Numbered from the stretch's first letter, positions 8,072 to 17,936 are shown. The stretch is DNA of 64,000 nucleotides from an uncultured Oscillospiraceae bacterium (GCA_900540595.1 UQGL01000002.1:62001-126000), one strand, 5' to 3'. Notes: generated by a model not told the origin, from the sequence alone. Numbers and translations are program-made.

Positions 8072-8320
8072 TTACCCGTGCAACCCTTTTGCTTGGCGCT
8101 CCATGTTTTCTACGATGATGGTGTTCAATTCGCCGAGGGCGGCGGCGTACTCCAAAACCTTCCACGGGGTGTCGGTGTGGTAATGCACCTTGACGACATC
8201 CTCGTCGCCAACGACCAACAGGCAATCGCCTTTGGCGCTGTTCAAAATGCCGTCGTGGATGGCGTCCTCGTCGAGGTCGTGGCCTTCGATTAAAAACTGG
8301 GTATCAAACTTATTTTCCAT
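8072..8320 (-). CDS. Small protein matching the central domain of fatty acid kinase FakA
   Basis: This 82-residue protein resembles only the middle domain of FakA/YloV. The diagnostic stretches are GDCLLVVGDEDVVKVHYHTD and GELNTIIVENMERQ, which in FakA follow the DhaL-like kinase domain. The kinase domain and C-terminal domain are absent, so it cannot phosphorylate a substrate by itself; a binding, scaffold or regulatory role is inferred. It is not simply debris: the ATG at 8320 has GGAGG at eight bases and the frame is intact. It lies between two glycosyltransferase genes and one base before the transposase start, a site that suggests insertion into the surface-glycan operon. Confidence 0.7.
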   Translation of the reverse strand: MENKFDTQFLIEGHDLDEDAIHDGILNSAKGDCLLVVGDEDVVKVHYHTDTPWKVLEYAAALGELNTIIVENMERQAKGLHG

Positions 8321-8333
8321 GCAAAACACCTCC

Positions 8334-10214
8334 TCACTTCAACCCGAAATTTTCAAACAGATTGTTGAAATGGGGATTGTAATAGGGGTCGTAATTGTCG
8401 ATATACTGCTGATATTTTGCGTAGAAATTCGCTTTCTCGCGCTCGTAACGGCGGGCGTTCTCACTTAATGTGTCAAGGCCCCGGCTCTTGCTTTCATAAT
8501 GGTATGCCTCGGCGCGCGGGGTGTAAACATTCAAAAGGCCCTTCTGCCATAGCTTCAGGCAGTAATCCACATCGTTGTAGGCAACGGCGAACTTCTCCTC
8601 GTCCAGACCGCCGCATTCACGGTAGAGCGCGGTTTTCGTCATAAGGCAGGCACCGGTCACGGCCATGTAATCCTGCGTTGTGACAAGGCGGTACATATCG
8701 CCCACAGCGGTGCGGGGGTAGCTCTTGTGGCTGTGGCCCGCACTGCCGTTGATGCCCATCAGCACACCGGCGTGCTGGATCGTGTCGTCGGGGTAGTAGA
8801 GCTTGGCACCCACCGCGCCCACATCGGGCCGCTGGCTGTAACTCAGCAGTTCGCGCAAAAAGTCGGGCGACAAAATCTCGATATCATTGTTCAGTAGCAG
8901 CAGGTGCTCACCCTCGGCAAACGTCGCGCCGAAGTTGTTGATAGCCGAGAAATTGAACGGGCCTTTCCCCTCAAACGTCACGACCCAGCAGGTCGGGAAC
9001 CGGTCATGCAGCGTTTTATAGTAGGAGAAGGTCGCCGGGTCGGTGGAGTTGTTCTCAATGACGATGACCTCGAAATTGTCGTAACCCGCGTTCTTGTACA
9101 GGCTCGTCAGGCAGCGGTCAAGGTCGTCGGTGTGGTCTTTGTTCGGGATCAGCACGCTGATTTTCGGGTGCCCCGTCAGCTCATACCTGACTTGGAACGC
9201 CCCGGGCGCATCGGGCACCGCCATGGCGTGCCCCGGCAGGCCGAGGCGCTGCAGTTGGGCGTCGATGGCGCGCTCCCCCGCCGCGATGGCGTAGGGCTTG
9301 GCCTCTATGCCGGCTGCCGTTGAGCCTGCATGGCCGCGCCAGATATAGAGCACCTTTTTGATATGCTCGATGCGATGCGCTTTTTCTGTCAGCCGCAGGA
9401 TCAAGTCGTGGTCCTGTGCGCCGTCAAACTCCTTCGACTCATAGGCTCCGGCCGCATCCAGCAGCGGGCGGCTGAACACCGCCAGATGGGTGATGAAGTT
9501 GACCCCGCGCAGATAGTCCGGTGCAAAATCCGGCTTGAAGTGATACCCGCCCAGTTGTTTTAAATCAGCCGAGAGAACGATTTCGTCACTGTAGACAAAA
9601 TCTGCTCCGGTGCTTTGGATGGTCTGCACAACCTCAAAGAGGGCGTTGGGATACAGTACATCGTCATGGTCCAGCAGGGCAATAAAATCGCCATGTGCCA
9701 GCTCGAAGCCGCGGGTCGTGTTGGCCGCGATGCCGCCGTTCTCGATGCACTCATACACGATGGTGCCCGGCACCTGCCTGGGCAGTCGGCGCTCCAGCCG
9801 TTTGTCGGCATCGCTTGCATCCAGCAGCACCAGCTCCCAGTTGGTGTAGGTCTGCCTGATAACGCTGTTCAGCATCTCATCAAAAAATTTTGCCGGGGTG
9901 TTGTAGAGCGGCACGATGATGCTGATCTGCGGCCCCTGCAGGGCGGCGGCGCGCTGGGCTTTCAGCTCGCGGCGCAGCGGGATGTCTGCCCGGTGCCGCC
10001 AGTCATCGTGGTGCAGGGCCAGCCCGACGCGGAATTTCACATCACGCCACAGCTGTTCAGCGCCCTGCTCCCGCAGGGTCTTGACGCTGCGGCCGGCCAG
10101 ATCCCGCAGATGGGCGGGATCCAAAAGGCGGCGCGCCATGCCGCCCACACTGTCCTGTACGGCCAGATCGGCAGGGCGCTCGTTGTCGGGTTTCTTATGG
10201 GAAGTTTCAGGCAT
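8334..10214 (-). CDS. Two-domain family 2 glycosyltransferase
   Basis: A 626-residue protein with the same two-domain plan as the enzyme at 5721-7559. Domain one has SIIVPLYNTPAKF and ALLDHDDVLYP; domain two has SVLIPNKDHTDDLD, ENNSTDPAT, LLLLNNDIEI and YNDVDYCLKLW. The N-terminal ~90 residues are basic and helical, possibly for membrane or partner association. It starts at 10214, three bases after the ABC ATPase stop, and is the first glycosyltransferase after the export genes. It most likely extends the same rhamnose-type polysaccharide exported by the adjacent ABC transporter. Sugar specificity is not deducible. Confidence 0.88.
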   Translation of the reverse strand: MPETSHKKPDNERPADLAVQDSVGGMARRLLDPAHLRDLAGRSVKTLREQGAEQLWRDVKFRVGLALHHDDWRHRADIPLRRELKAQRAAALQGPQISIIVPLYNTPAKFFDEMLNSVIRQTYTNWELVLLDASDADKRLERRLPRQVPGTIVYECIENGGIAANTTRGFELAHGDFIALLDHDDVLYPNALFEVVQTIQSTGADFVYSDEIVLSADLKQLGGYHFKPDFAPDYLRGVNFITHLAVFSRPLLDAAGAYESKEFDGAQDHDLILRLTEKAHRIEHIKKVLYIWRGHAGSTAAGIEAKPYAIAAGERAIDAQLQRLGLPGHAMAVPDAPGAFQVRYELTGHPKISVLIPNKDHTDDLDRCLTSLYKNAGYDNFEVIVIENNSTDPATFSYYKTLHDRFPTCWVVTFEGKGPFNFSAINNFGATFAEGEHLLLLNNDIEILSPDFLRELLSYSQRPDVGAVGAKLYYPDDTIQHAGVLMGINGSAGHSHKSYPRTAVGDMYRLVTTQDYMAVTGACLMTKTALYRECGGLDEEKFAVAYNDVDYCLKLWQKGLLNVYTPRAEAYHYESKSRGLDTLSENARRYEREKANFYAKYQQYIDNYDPYYNPHFNNLFENFGLK

Positions 10215-10217
10215 GAT

Positions 10218-10994
10218 TTATTCCTCGGTGACTTTTGCCGGCATGGCGTCCTTTTTCTCGAATTTGCGGTACTCGGCCGTGATCTCCTTGGTGGGGCCGA
10301 GGCGGCGCAGATGGCCGTGGTCGAGCCACGCGACCTTGTTGCACATACGTTCGATCTGGTCGATCGAGTGGCTGACCAAAATGACCGTCGTGCCGCCGGA
10401 CAGCAGCTCTGCCATCCGTTTTTCGCACTTTTCCTGAAACAGGAAATCGCCCACCGACAGGATCTCATCGGCAATCAGAATGTCGGGCTTTGTCATGGTG
10501 GCCACGGCAAACGCCAGCCGCGCTACCATGCCGGAGGAGTAGTTCTTTAGCGGTACATCGAGGAAATCCTGCAGCTCGCTGAAATCAACGATGTCATCAA
10601 ACTTCGAGTCGATGTACTTCGGCGTGTAGCCGAGGACAGTGCCGTTCAGATAGATGTTCTCCCGCGCGGTCAGATCCATGTCAAAGCCGGCACCCAGCTC
10701 GATAAGCGGTGCGATGGTGCCGTTGACCGTGACGCTGCCCGCGCTGGGCTTATACACGCCGGAAATGACTTTCAGCAATGTAGACTTGCCGCTGCCGTTC
10801 AGCCCAATCAGGCCGTAGAAGTCACCGGGCATAATATCAAACGATACATCGTCCAAGGCAAAGAATTCATCAAACCGGACACCGCCGTGCAGCAGCGCCA
10901 CAAAGTATTCCTTGAGACTCTCGTGCTTTTCCTTGGCGAGGTTGAAGCGCATCGAAACATGGTCGATTGAGATAATGGGTTTCTGCTCTGCCAT
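10218..10994 (-). CDS. wzt: Polysaccharide/teichoic acid export ABC transporter, ATP-binding subunit
   Basis: A 258-residue ATPase of the Wzt/TagH/RfbB type. Walker A GLNGSGKST is near residues 64-72, the signature NYSSGM follows, and Walker B is ILIADEI. The slightly degenerate signature and the ~50-residue N-terminal extension before Walker A are typical of O-antigen and teichoic acid exporters. There is no C-terminal carbohydrate-binding domain, so chain length is probably not sensed as in Wzt of E. coli O9a. It lies 12 bases after the permease gene and forms the export pump with it. The symbol is by family; tagH would be equally fair. Confidence 0.9.
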   Translation of the reverse strand: MAEQKPIISIDHVSMRFNLAKEKHESLKEYFVALLHGGVRFDEFFALDDVSFDIMPGDFYGLIGLNGSGKSTLLKVISGVYKPSAGSVTVNGTIAPLIELGAGFDMDLTARENIYLNGTVLGYTPKYIDSKFDDIVDFSELQDFLDVPLKNYSSGMVARLAFAVATMTKPDILIADEILSVGDFLFQEKCEKRMAELLSGGTTVILVSHSIDQIERMCNKVAWLDHGHLRRLGPTKEITAEYRKFEKKDAMPAKVTEE

Positions 10995-11006
10995 TTCGAT
11001 GCCCCC

Positions 11007-11804
11007 TTACATGTACAGGACAAATTTGTCCTGATATTTTTTAAAGACAAAGATGCCCAGTCCCAGGCTGAGTGCAGCGCAGAGGAACGGGATCAGCAGC
11101 ATGTTTGCGGTCAGGCCCTCGCCCCACATGACGCAGGAACGCACCGAGGTGATGTACCAGTAGATGGGGTTCAGGTTGATGACGAACTGCATCCAGCTTT
11201 CCATCTGGCGCGGGTCGTAGAAGATGGCGCTGCCGTAGACGAGCAGCGTGCAGAAAACCTCCCAGATGTGCATGATGTCGCGCACAAAGACATACATCGT
11301 GGAGAGGATCAGCCCGATGCCGAGGCTGAAAATAAACAGCATGACGATGGGATAAATGGCCAGCAGCACCGTCCCGAGCGAAATATGCGACCATGTCAGC
11401 AACGCCACAATGAAGAGCGCCACCAGACTGAAGAAGAAATTCACCAGCGCGAAGCAGCATTTCTCCAGCGGGAAGATATATTTGGGGATATAGACCTTGC
11501 GCAGCAGCGGACCGTTTTTCAGCACGCTCTCCATGGCCATGGTCGTGCTCTCGCGGAAGAAGTTGAACATCAGCTGGCCGATGATCAGAAACAGCGGGAA
11601 ATCCTCAATCCCCTGCCCGCGCACATTGAACAGCGCCCCGAACACGGCCCACATGACCAGACAGGTCAGCAGGGGGTTCAGCACGCTCCACGCCACGCCC
11701 AGCACGCTCCGGCGGTATTTGAGCTTAAAATCGCGGGAGATCAGGTTTTGCAGCAGATAGCGGTACTTCCAGAAACCGGCAAAGGTGTTTTTCAGTTTCT
11801 CCAC
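11007..11804 (-). CDS. wzm: Polysaccharide export ABC transporter, permease subunit
   Basis: A 265-residue ABC-2 type membrane protein (Wzm/TagG/RfbA). Family marks are RDFKLKYRRSVLG and AWSVLNPLL near the N-terminus, then about six hydrophobic segments; NPIYWYITSVR lies before the last pair. It moves lipid-linked glycan from the cytoplasmic to the outer face of the membrane. The start is GTG at 11804 with GAGG six bases upstream. It begins nine bases after rfbC and is followed directly by its ATPase. Confidence 0.9.
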   Translation of the reverse strand: MEKLKNTFAGFWKYRYLLQNLISRDFKLKYRRSVLGVAWSVLNPLLTCLVMWAVFGALFNVRGQGIEDFPLFLIIGQLMFNFFRESTTMAMESVLKNGPLLRKVYIPKYIFPLEKCCFALVNFFFSLVALFIVALLTWSHISLGTVLLAIYPIVMLFIFSLGIGLILSTMYVFVRDIMHIWEVFCTLLVYGSAIFYDPRQMESWMQFVINLNPIYWYITSVRSCVMWGEGLTANMLLIPFLCAALSLGLGIFVFKKYQDKFVLYM

Positions 11805-11813
11805 GGTGTATCC

Positions 11814-12380
11814 TCAATACTTCTCAAAATACTCAAACTTCTGGTCGGCAAAGGGGGTGTGCTCCTTGTCCTTGGCGCTGGTCTTGTGCGCACAGCCGCA
11901 GTCCGGCCACTGGACATTGACAGTCGGGTCGTCGTAGGGGATGCCGCCCTCGGCGGTGGGGTCGTAGACGTCGGTGCATTTGTAGCAGAACTCCGCCACA
12001 TCGGACAGCACGACAAAGCCGTGGGCAAAGCCCTCAGGGATCCAGAGCATCTTCTTGTTCTCAGCCGAGAGGGTCACGCCGACCCACTTGCCGAAGGTCG
12101 CGCTGTTGGGGCGGCAGTCAACGGCCACATCAAACACCTCGCCCAGCGTCACACGGACCAGCTTGCCCTGGGTGTGCTTGGTCTGGAAGTGTAGACCGCG
12201 CAGCACGCCCTTGGTGGAGCGGCTCTGGTTATCCTGCACAAAGGGCGTGTCGATGCCGGCGGCGGCAAAATCGTCGATCTGGTAGGTCTCCATAAAATAG
12301 CCGCGGTCATCACCAAAAACAGTCGGCTCGATGATCTGCACTTCGGGAATGTCGGTCTTGATAAAATTAAACTTGCCCAT
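11814..12380 (-). CDS. rfbC: dTDP-4-dehydrorhamnose 3,5-epimerase
   Basis: RfbC/RmlC converts dTDP-4-keto-6-deoxyglucose to dTDP-4-keto-L-rhamnose. The 188-residue cupin shows the catalytic histidine in LRGLHFQ (H64), IPEGFAHGFVVLSD, and the tyrosine motif CYKCTDVYDP. AAGGAG precedes the ATG at 12380. It is the first gene of the surface-glycan operon. The partner enzymes RfbA, RfbB and RfbD are not in this window and must be elsewhere. Its presence is the main reason to infer that the exported polymer contains L-rhamnose. Confidence 0.95.
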   Translation of the reverse strand: MGKFNFIKTDIPEVQIIEPTVFGDDRGYFMETYQIDDFAAAGIDTPFVQDNQSRSTKGVLRGLHFQTKHTQGKLVRVTLGEVFDVAVDCRPNSATFGKWVGVTLSAENKKMLWIPEGFAHGFVVLSDVAEFCYKCTDVYDPTAEGGIPYDDPTVNVQWPDCGCAHKTSAKDKEHTPFADQKFEYFEKY

Positions 12381-12436
12381 GAGGTTGAATCTCCTTTTTA
12401 TATAAATGTCAGCATATACATAGCGATACAGCTTAT

Positions 12437-12465
12437 ATTATACTCTATTCTGCCTCTGCGGGCAA
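12437..12465 (-). promoter_or_regulatory. Sigma-A promoter of the rfbC-wzm-wzt operon
   Basis: On the minus strand, TTGCCC (12465-12460), a 17-base spacer and a perfect TATAAT (12442-12437), 57 bases before the rfbC start. Confidence 0.75.
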
Positions 12466-12516
12466 GATGGCGGAAAAATTTTGTCGCTGCTGTAACAACA
12501 GCGGCTATTTTCCGTC

Positions 12517-12545
12517 TTGTAGGGTAAGGGCAGATATGGTATGAT
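12517..12545 (+). promoter_or_regulatory. Sigma-A promoter of the fthC operon
   Basis: TTGTAG (12517-12522), 17 bases, TATGAT (12540-12545), 23 bases before the start codon. It is divergent from the rfbC promoter; a short GCTGCTGT/ACAGCGGC inverted repeat lies between them. Confidence 0.65.
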
Positions 12546-12567
12546 ACCTCAAAAGGTGGGATGTACA

Positions 12568-13122
12568 ATGACAAAACGGGAGGCACGCGCGCTGGCAAAG
12601 GCCCGGCGCGCCGAGCTGGATATGCAGGCTGTCGGCTGCGGTATGGCAAGGGCGCTGTTTGCCCTGCCCTGCTGGGCGGCGGCCGACACAGTGCTGGCGT
12701 TTGCAGCCATGCCGGACGAGCCGGACACAGCGGCCATTTTGCGCCAAGCGCTGGCGGACGGCAAACGGCTGCTGCTGCCCCGTGTGCGGAGCCGCACCGA
12801 GATGGACTGGGTGGAGATACCGAGCCTGTCTTTGCTGCAGCCCGGTGCCTACGGCATCCCGGAGCCGCCCGCAGACCTGCCCGCCGCCGACCCCGGCGGG
12901 TATGCTGCCACGCTGGCGCTGATCCCCTGCCTTGCGGCCGGGACGGACGGCGTGCGGCTGGGCCGCGGCGGTGGGTATTATGACCGTTTTCTGGCACAAT
13001 ATAAGGGGGAAAGGCTGCTGCTCTGCCCGGCGGCGGCCCTGCTGGCGGACTTACCTGCCGATGACTGGGATGCCCGCTTTGCCCCTGACGAAATTTTGAC
13101 CGAGAAAGGAATTTTGCGATGA
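12568..13122 (+). CDS. fthC: 5-formyltetrahydrofolate cyclo-ligase
   Basis: Converts 5-formyl-THF to 5,10-methenyl-THF with ATP, returning a storage folate to the one-carbon pool. The 184-residue product has the basic N-terminal helix TKREARALAKARR, a central PRV segment and the phosphate-binding GRGGGYYDRF near the C-terminus. The ATG at 12568 follows AAGGTGG by eight bases; an upstream in-frame ATG at 12541 sits on the -10 box and is rejected. The stop overlaps the ATG of the downstream lipoprotein (ATGA), so the pair is coupled. The symbol ygfA or fau is also used for this family. Confidence 0.92.
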   Translation: MTKREARALAKARRAELDMQAVGCGMARALFALPCWAAADTVLAFAAMPDEPDTAAILRQALADGKRLLLPRVRSRTEMDWVEIPSLSLLQPGAYGIPEPPADLPAADPGGYAATLALIPCLAAGTDGVRLGRGGGYYDRFLAQYKGERLLLCPAAALLADLPADDWDARFAPDEILTEKGILR

Positions 13123-13796
13123 AAAAGCTGCTTTTTGCAACAGCCCTGCTGACCTCTCTGCTCCTGTCTGCCTGCGGCAGCCAGAAGGCTGACAGCGATG
13201 ATCTGGCGAACCAACCTGCCACAAGACCTGAGGAAGGCGCGGAGCTGGACCCGGAGTTCAGCGTTGACGATGAGGATACCGGTGAGACCGCCGAGCCGCA
13301 GCCGGACGCGGAGCTAAGCGGTATGGTGGACGCGATCTACCAGCTTCAGCCTGTTGAGGCGATGGGCATCGAGACGGTGGCTGTTGACCTGACCGATGAG
13401 AGCTGGTACGGCTATCTGGCGGGGCTGACTGCGGACAATGTGGGCAAGGTGGACGCCGCCGTAGTCAGCGAGCCGATGACCGGCAGTCAGGCGTACAGCC
13501 TGGTGCTGCTGCGCCTCAAGGACAAGGCCGATGCCCGCGAGATTGCCGATTCGATGGAGGAAAACATCAGTATGCGCAAGTGGGTCTGCGTGGAGGCAGA
13601 TAAGGCCCGCGTGGTCAGCTTTGATGATAAGCTGCTGTATGTCATGGCAGACAGTGAGCTGGTCGATGTCGATCTGCTGGCGGACGCTGCTGCAAAGGCC
13701 TTTGATGCGACCTTCGATGTCGATGACTCTCTCGTCAATGAGGACGAGAGTGAGCTGCCCCCGGAGCTGCTGTCCGCCCCGGCTGTGGCAGACTAA
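13119..13796 (+). CDS. DUF4358-type lipoprotein
   Basis: A 225-residue secreted lipoprotein. The signal peptide ends in the lipobox LLLSAC with lipid-modified C19. A 40-residue acidic, proline-rich linker follows, then a compact domain containing LRLKDKADAREIAD and SMRKWVCV, which matches the DUF4358 pattern. Function is unknown. The start overlaps the fthC stop by four bases (ATGA). The acidic C-terminal tail is unstructured. Translational coupling to a folate enzyme probably reflects expression economy rather than shared function. Confidence 0.75.
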   Translation: MKKLLFATALLTSLLLSACGSQKADSDDLANQPATRPEEGAELDPEFSVDDEDTGETAEPQPDAELSGMVDAIYQLQPVEAMGIETVAVDLTDESWYGYLAGLTADNVGKVDAAVVSEPMTGSQAYSLVLLRLKDKADAREIADSMEENISMRKWVCVEADKARVVSFDDKLLYVMADSELVDVDLLADAAAKAFDATFDVDDSLVNEDESELPPELLSAPAVAD

Positions 13797-13813
13797 GCGA
13801 TACAAAAAAACAA

Positions 13814-13843
13814 AGAGCCGTGCCCTTTGCGGGGCACGGCTCT
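13814..13843. terminator. Bidirectional terminator between the lipoprotein and etfA
   Basis: An 11-bp perfect stem (AGAGCCGTGCC with GGCACGGCTCT) with an 8-base loop. The plus side has a short TTGTTG tail and the minus side a TTTGTTTTTTT tail, so it serves mainly the butyrate operon ending at 13862 and also the convergent lipoprotein gene. Confidence 0.9.
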
Positions 13844-13861
13844 TGTTGATTACAGGCGGGA

Positions 13862-14962
13862 TCAGGCCTTGGCAGCCTTGATCTCCTTGATCAGCTCGGG
13901 AACGACCTTGTACAGATCGCCGACGATGCCGTAGGTGGCGACATCGAAGATGGGAGCGTTCTCGTTCTTGTTGATGGCGATGATGTTCTCGGAATCCTGC
14001 ATACCGGCAACATGCTGGATGGCACCGGAGATGCCCAGCGCAACGTAGATGCGGGGATGCACGGTCTTGCCGGTCTGGCCGACCTGATGGTCAGCGCTCA
14101 GCCAGCCCTCATCGGTGACGGCACGGGAAGCACCGACAACGCCGCCCAGAGCCTCGGCCAGCTCCTCGGCCAGCTTGATGCCCTTCTCGGGGTCAGCGGA
14201 GATACCGCGGCCGACGGCGACGACAACGTCAGCGCCGATCAGGTCAACGAGCTTCTCAGCGCTCTTCTTGATGTCGAGCACCTGAACATGGATGTCGTCG
14301 GCAGTCAGAGCGGGAGCAACGTTCTCGACGACAACCTTGTCAGCACCGGCCTGATCGAACGCCTGCATCTGCATGACGCCGGGGCGGACGGTGGACATCT
14401 GCGGGCGGAAGCGCGGGCAGATGATGGTAGCCATCAGGTGGCCGCCGAAAGCGGGGCGGGTCATCTTCAGGTTGGTGTTCTCCTCGAACTTGGTGTTGTC
14501 CACATCAATGTTGGAGGTGGTGCGCAGGAAGTTCTTGTACTTCTCGACATCAACGTCCAGATGGGTGCAGTCGGCGGTCAGGCCGGTGTGCAGACGGGCT
14601 GCGCAGCGGGGGCCGAGGTCACGGCCGAGGTTGGTCGCGCCGATCAGCATGATCTCCGGCTTCTTGTCCATGATGAGGTCGCACAGCGCCTTGGCATAGC
14701 CATCGGTGGTGTAGTCCTTCAGCAGGGGGCTGTCGATATTGTAAACACGGTCAGCGCCGTAGCCGCCCAGAGTCTTGAGGTCAGCCTCAGCCAGGCCGCT
14801 GCCCATGACAACGCCAGCCAGCTCAACGCCGAGGTCGTTGGCCAGCTTGCGGCCCTCGCTCAGCAGCTGATAGCTGATGGACTGGATCTCGCCTTCGCGC
14901 TGCTCGCAGAAAACCCACACGCCCTTGAAGGCGGCGGTGTCCATTGCATTGAATTCAGCCAT
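13862..14962 (-). CDS. etfA: Electron transfer flavoprotein, alpha subunit
   Basis: A 366-residue FAD-binding EtfA that works with EtfB and butyryl-CoA dehydrogenase. In clostridia this complex bifurcates electrons from NADH to crotonyl-CoA and ferredoxin. The C-terminal FAD domain is visible (VVAVGRGISADPEKG, VGASRAVTDEGWL, QVGQTGKTVHPRIYVALGIS written in parts, then AINKNENAPIFDVATYG). It has no extra N-terminal ferredoxin domain. I chose the ATG at 14962, preceded by AAGGAG; a start seven codons upstream has no site. It is the last gene of thl-crt-hbd-bcd-etfB-etfA, 17 bases after etfB. Confidence 0.95.
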   Translation of the reverse strand: MAEFNAMDTAAFKGVWVFCEQREGEIQSISYQLLSEGRKLANDLGVELAGVVMGSGLAEADLKTLGGYGADRVYNIDSPLLKDYTTDGYAKALCDLIMDKKPEIMLIGATNLGRDLGPRCAARLHTGLTADCTHLDVDVEKYKNFLRTTSNIDVDNTKFEENTNLKMTRPAFGGHLMATIICPRFRPQMSTVRPGVMQMQAFDQAGADKVVVENVAPALTADDIHVQVLDIKKSAEKLVDLIGADVVVAVGRGISADPEKGIKLAEELAEALGGVVGASRAVTDEGWLSADHQVGQTGKTVHPRIYVALGISGAIQHVAGMQDSENIIAINKNENAPIFDVATYGIVGDLYKVVPELIKEIKAAKA

Positions 14963-14979
14963 TGTTCGTTTCTCCTTCC

Positions 14980-15765
14980 TCAAATCAGGTGCTTGTCGTT
15001 CAGGATGCCGACCAGCTGGGCAGCGTCCTCGACCTTGATGCCGGCGCCCTTGACCGGAGGAGCAAAGGACTTGTAAACGTTCGTCGGGGAGCCCTTCAGG
15101 CCGATGGTATCGGTCTCGATGAGCGGGTCATCCTTCAAAGCGTTGTAGTCAAAGACCTCGAGCGGCTTGTCGTAGCACTCGAAGATGCCGGAAACGCTCA
15201 TGTAACGCGGGGTGTTCAGCTCCTTGATGCAGGTCAGCAGGCAGGGAGTCTGAACCTTCAGCTCCATGTAGCCGTCCTCGAGCTGACGCTTGACGGTCAG
15301 GCTGTTGCCGTCCTTCTGAATGTCGGTGACATAGGTGACCTGAGGCAGATGCAGCTTCTCGGCGATCTGGGGGCCGACCTGAGCGGTATCACCATCGATG
15401 GCCTGACGGCCGCAGAAAACGATATCCTCAGGGCCGACGCCGATCTTGTTGACGGCAGCAGCCAGAATCTGAGAGGTGGCGAAGGTATCGGAACCGCCGA
15501 ACTCGCGGCCGGAAACCAGCACGCCGCGGTCAGCGCCGCGGGCCATCAGCTCACGCAGCATACCCTCTGCCGGCGGCGGGCCCATGGTGACGACGACGAC
15601 CTCGCAGCCGGTCTCGTCCTTCAGCTGCAGGGCGGCCTCGACGGCGTTCAGGTCGTCGGGGTTGGTGATGGTAGCCATGGCAGAGCGGTCCATGGTGCCG
15701 TCAGCCTTGACAGCGACCTTGCCCTGCGTATCGGGAACCTGTTTGACACAAACGATTGCTTTCAT
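14980..15765 (-). CDS. etfB: Electron transfer flavoprotein, beta subunit
   Basis: A 261-residue EtfB. It starts MKAIVCVKQVPDT and has the adenine-nucleotide/flavin segments VVVVTMGPPPAEGMLRELMA-like near 70 and FCGRQAIDGDTAQVGPQIA near 120, as in clostridial bifurcating Etfs where EtfB carries FAD in place of AMP. AAGGAGG precedes the ATG. It lies 14 bases after bcd and 17 before etfA, and the three products form the Bcd-Etf complex. Confidence 0.95.
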   Translation of the reverse strand: MKAIVCVKQVPDTQGKVAVKADGTMDRSAMATITNPDDLNAVEAALQLKDETGCEVVVVTMGPPPAEGMLRELMARGADRGVLVSGREFGGSDTFATSQILAAAVNKIGVGPEDIVFCGRQAIDGDTAQVGPQIAEKLHLPQVTYVTDIQKDGNSLTVKRQLEDGYMELKVQTPCLLTCIKELNTPRYMSVSGIFECYDKPLEVFDYNALKDDPLIETDTIGLKGSPTNVYKSFAPPVKGAGIKVEDAAQLVGILNDKHLI

Positions 15766-15779
15766 TACGTCTGTCCTCC

Positions 15780-16949
<1,170 letters not shown>

Positions 16950-17023
16950 TACTTAATCCTCCCTATATCAACAAACGCAGCCCGGCACGGTGCTCGCCGC
17001 GCCAGGCGCGTAAGTTTACAAAA

Positions 17024-17896
17024 TTACAGAGCGTCGACCGGGGTCTTGGTGCGGTCAGCGTTGTAGACGTAGAAGCCCTTGCCGGTCTTGCAGCCCAGGT
17101 TGCCGCCGCGAACCATCTTGCGGATCAGCGGGCAGGCACGGTACTTGCTGTCGCCGGTCTCCTTGTACAGAACGTCCATGATGGCCAGGCAGATATCCAG
17201 ACCAACAAAGTCGCCCAGCTCCAGGGGGCCCATCGGGTGGTTGGCACCCAGCTTCATAGCGGTGTCGATACCGGCGATGTCAGAAACGCCCTCCATCTTG
17301 ATGAAGGCGGCCTCGTTGATCATGGGGATCAGGATGCGGTTGACGACGAAGCCGGCAGCCTCGTTGACCTGAACCGGGCTCTTGCCGATCTCGGTGCTGA
17401 TCTTCTTGATGGTCTCAACGGTCTCGGCGGGGGTGTTGACACCGGCGATGACCTCGATGAGCTTCATGCGGTCAGCGGGGTTGAAGAAGTGCATGCCGAC
17501 CAGAGGACGGGTCAGGCCCTTGCCGATCTCGGTGATGGACAGAGAAGAGGTGTTGGAAGCGAAAACGCACTCGGGCTTGCAGATCTTGTCCAGCTCGCCG
17601 AAGGTGGTCTGCTTGACCTTCATATCCTCGAAAGCAGCCTCGACGATCAGGTCGCAGTCAGCGCACAGATCCTCTTTCAGGCCAGCGGTGATAGCAGCCA
17701 TGCGGCGGTCGACTTCAGCCTGATCCAGCTTGCCCTTGGCAACCAGTTTGGCGTAGCCGGCAGCGATCTTGTTCTTGCCGCCCTCGGCCCACTCCTGCTT
17801 GATGTCGCACAGTGCAACGGTGAAGCCCTCAACCTGAGCGAATGCCTTTGCGATGCCCTGGCCCATAGTGCCGGCACCGATAACGCCTACCTTCAT
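17024..17896 (-). CDS. hbd: 3-hydroxybutyryl-CoA dehydrogenase
   Basis: A 290-residue NAD(P)-dependent enzyme that reduces acetoacetyl-CoA to 3-hydroxybutyryl-CoA. The N-terminal Rossmann motif GVIGAGTMGQGIA is at residues 4-16. The catalytic histidine is in GMHFFNPADRM, and the later NRILIPMINEA and NHPMGPLELGDFVGLD are family marks. I chose the ATG at 17896, eight bases after GGAGG; an in-frame ATG five codons upstream overlaps that site. A 74-base gap separates it from bcd, and a hairpin precedes it after crt. Confidence 0.95.
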   Translation of the reverse strand: MKVGVIGAGTMGQGIAKAFAQVEGFTVALCDIKQEWAEGGKNKIAAGYAKLVAKGKLDQAEVDRRMAAITAGLKEDLCADCDLIVEAAFEDMKVKQTTFGELDKICKPECVFASNTSSLSITEIGKGLTRPLVGMHFFNPADRMKLIEVIAGVNTPAETVETIKKISTEIGKSPVQVNEAAGFVVNRILIPMINEAAFIKMEGVSDIAGIDTAMKLGANHPMGPLELGDFVGLDICLAIMDVLYKETGDSKYRACPLIRKMVRGGNLGCKTGKGFYVYNADRTKTPVDAL

Positions 17897-17936
17897 AGTA
17901 AGTACCTCCAATATAAGATAAAAGATAAGAGATAAT

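Noticed and set aside
8072..8320. FakA-like small gene as a pseudogene fragment
   Set aside because: It has its own strong ribosome site, an intact frame and clean domain boundaries, so it is kept as a real small gene.
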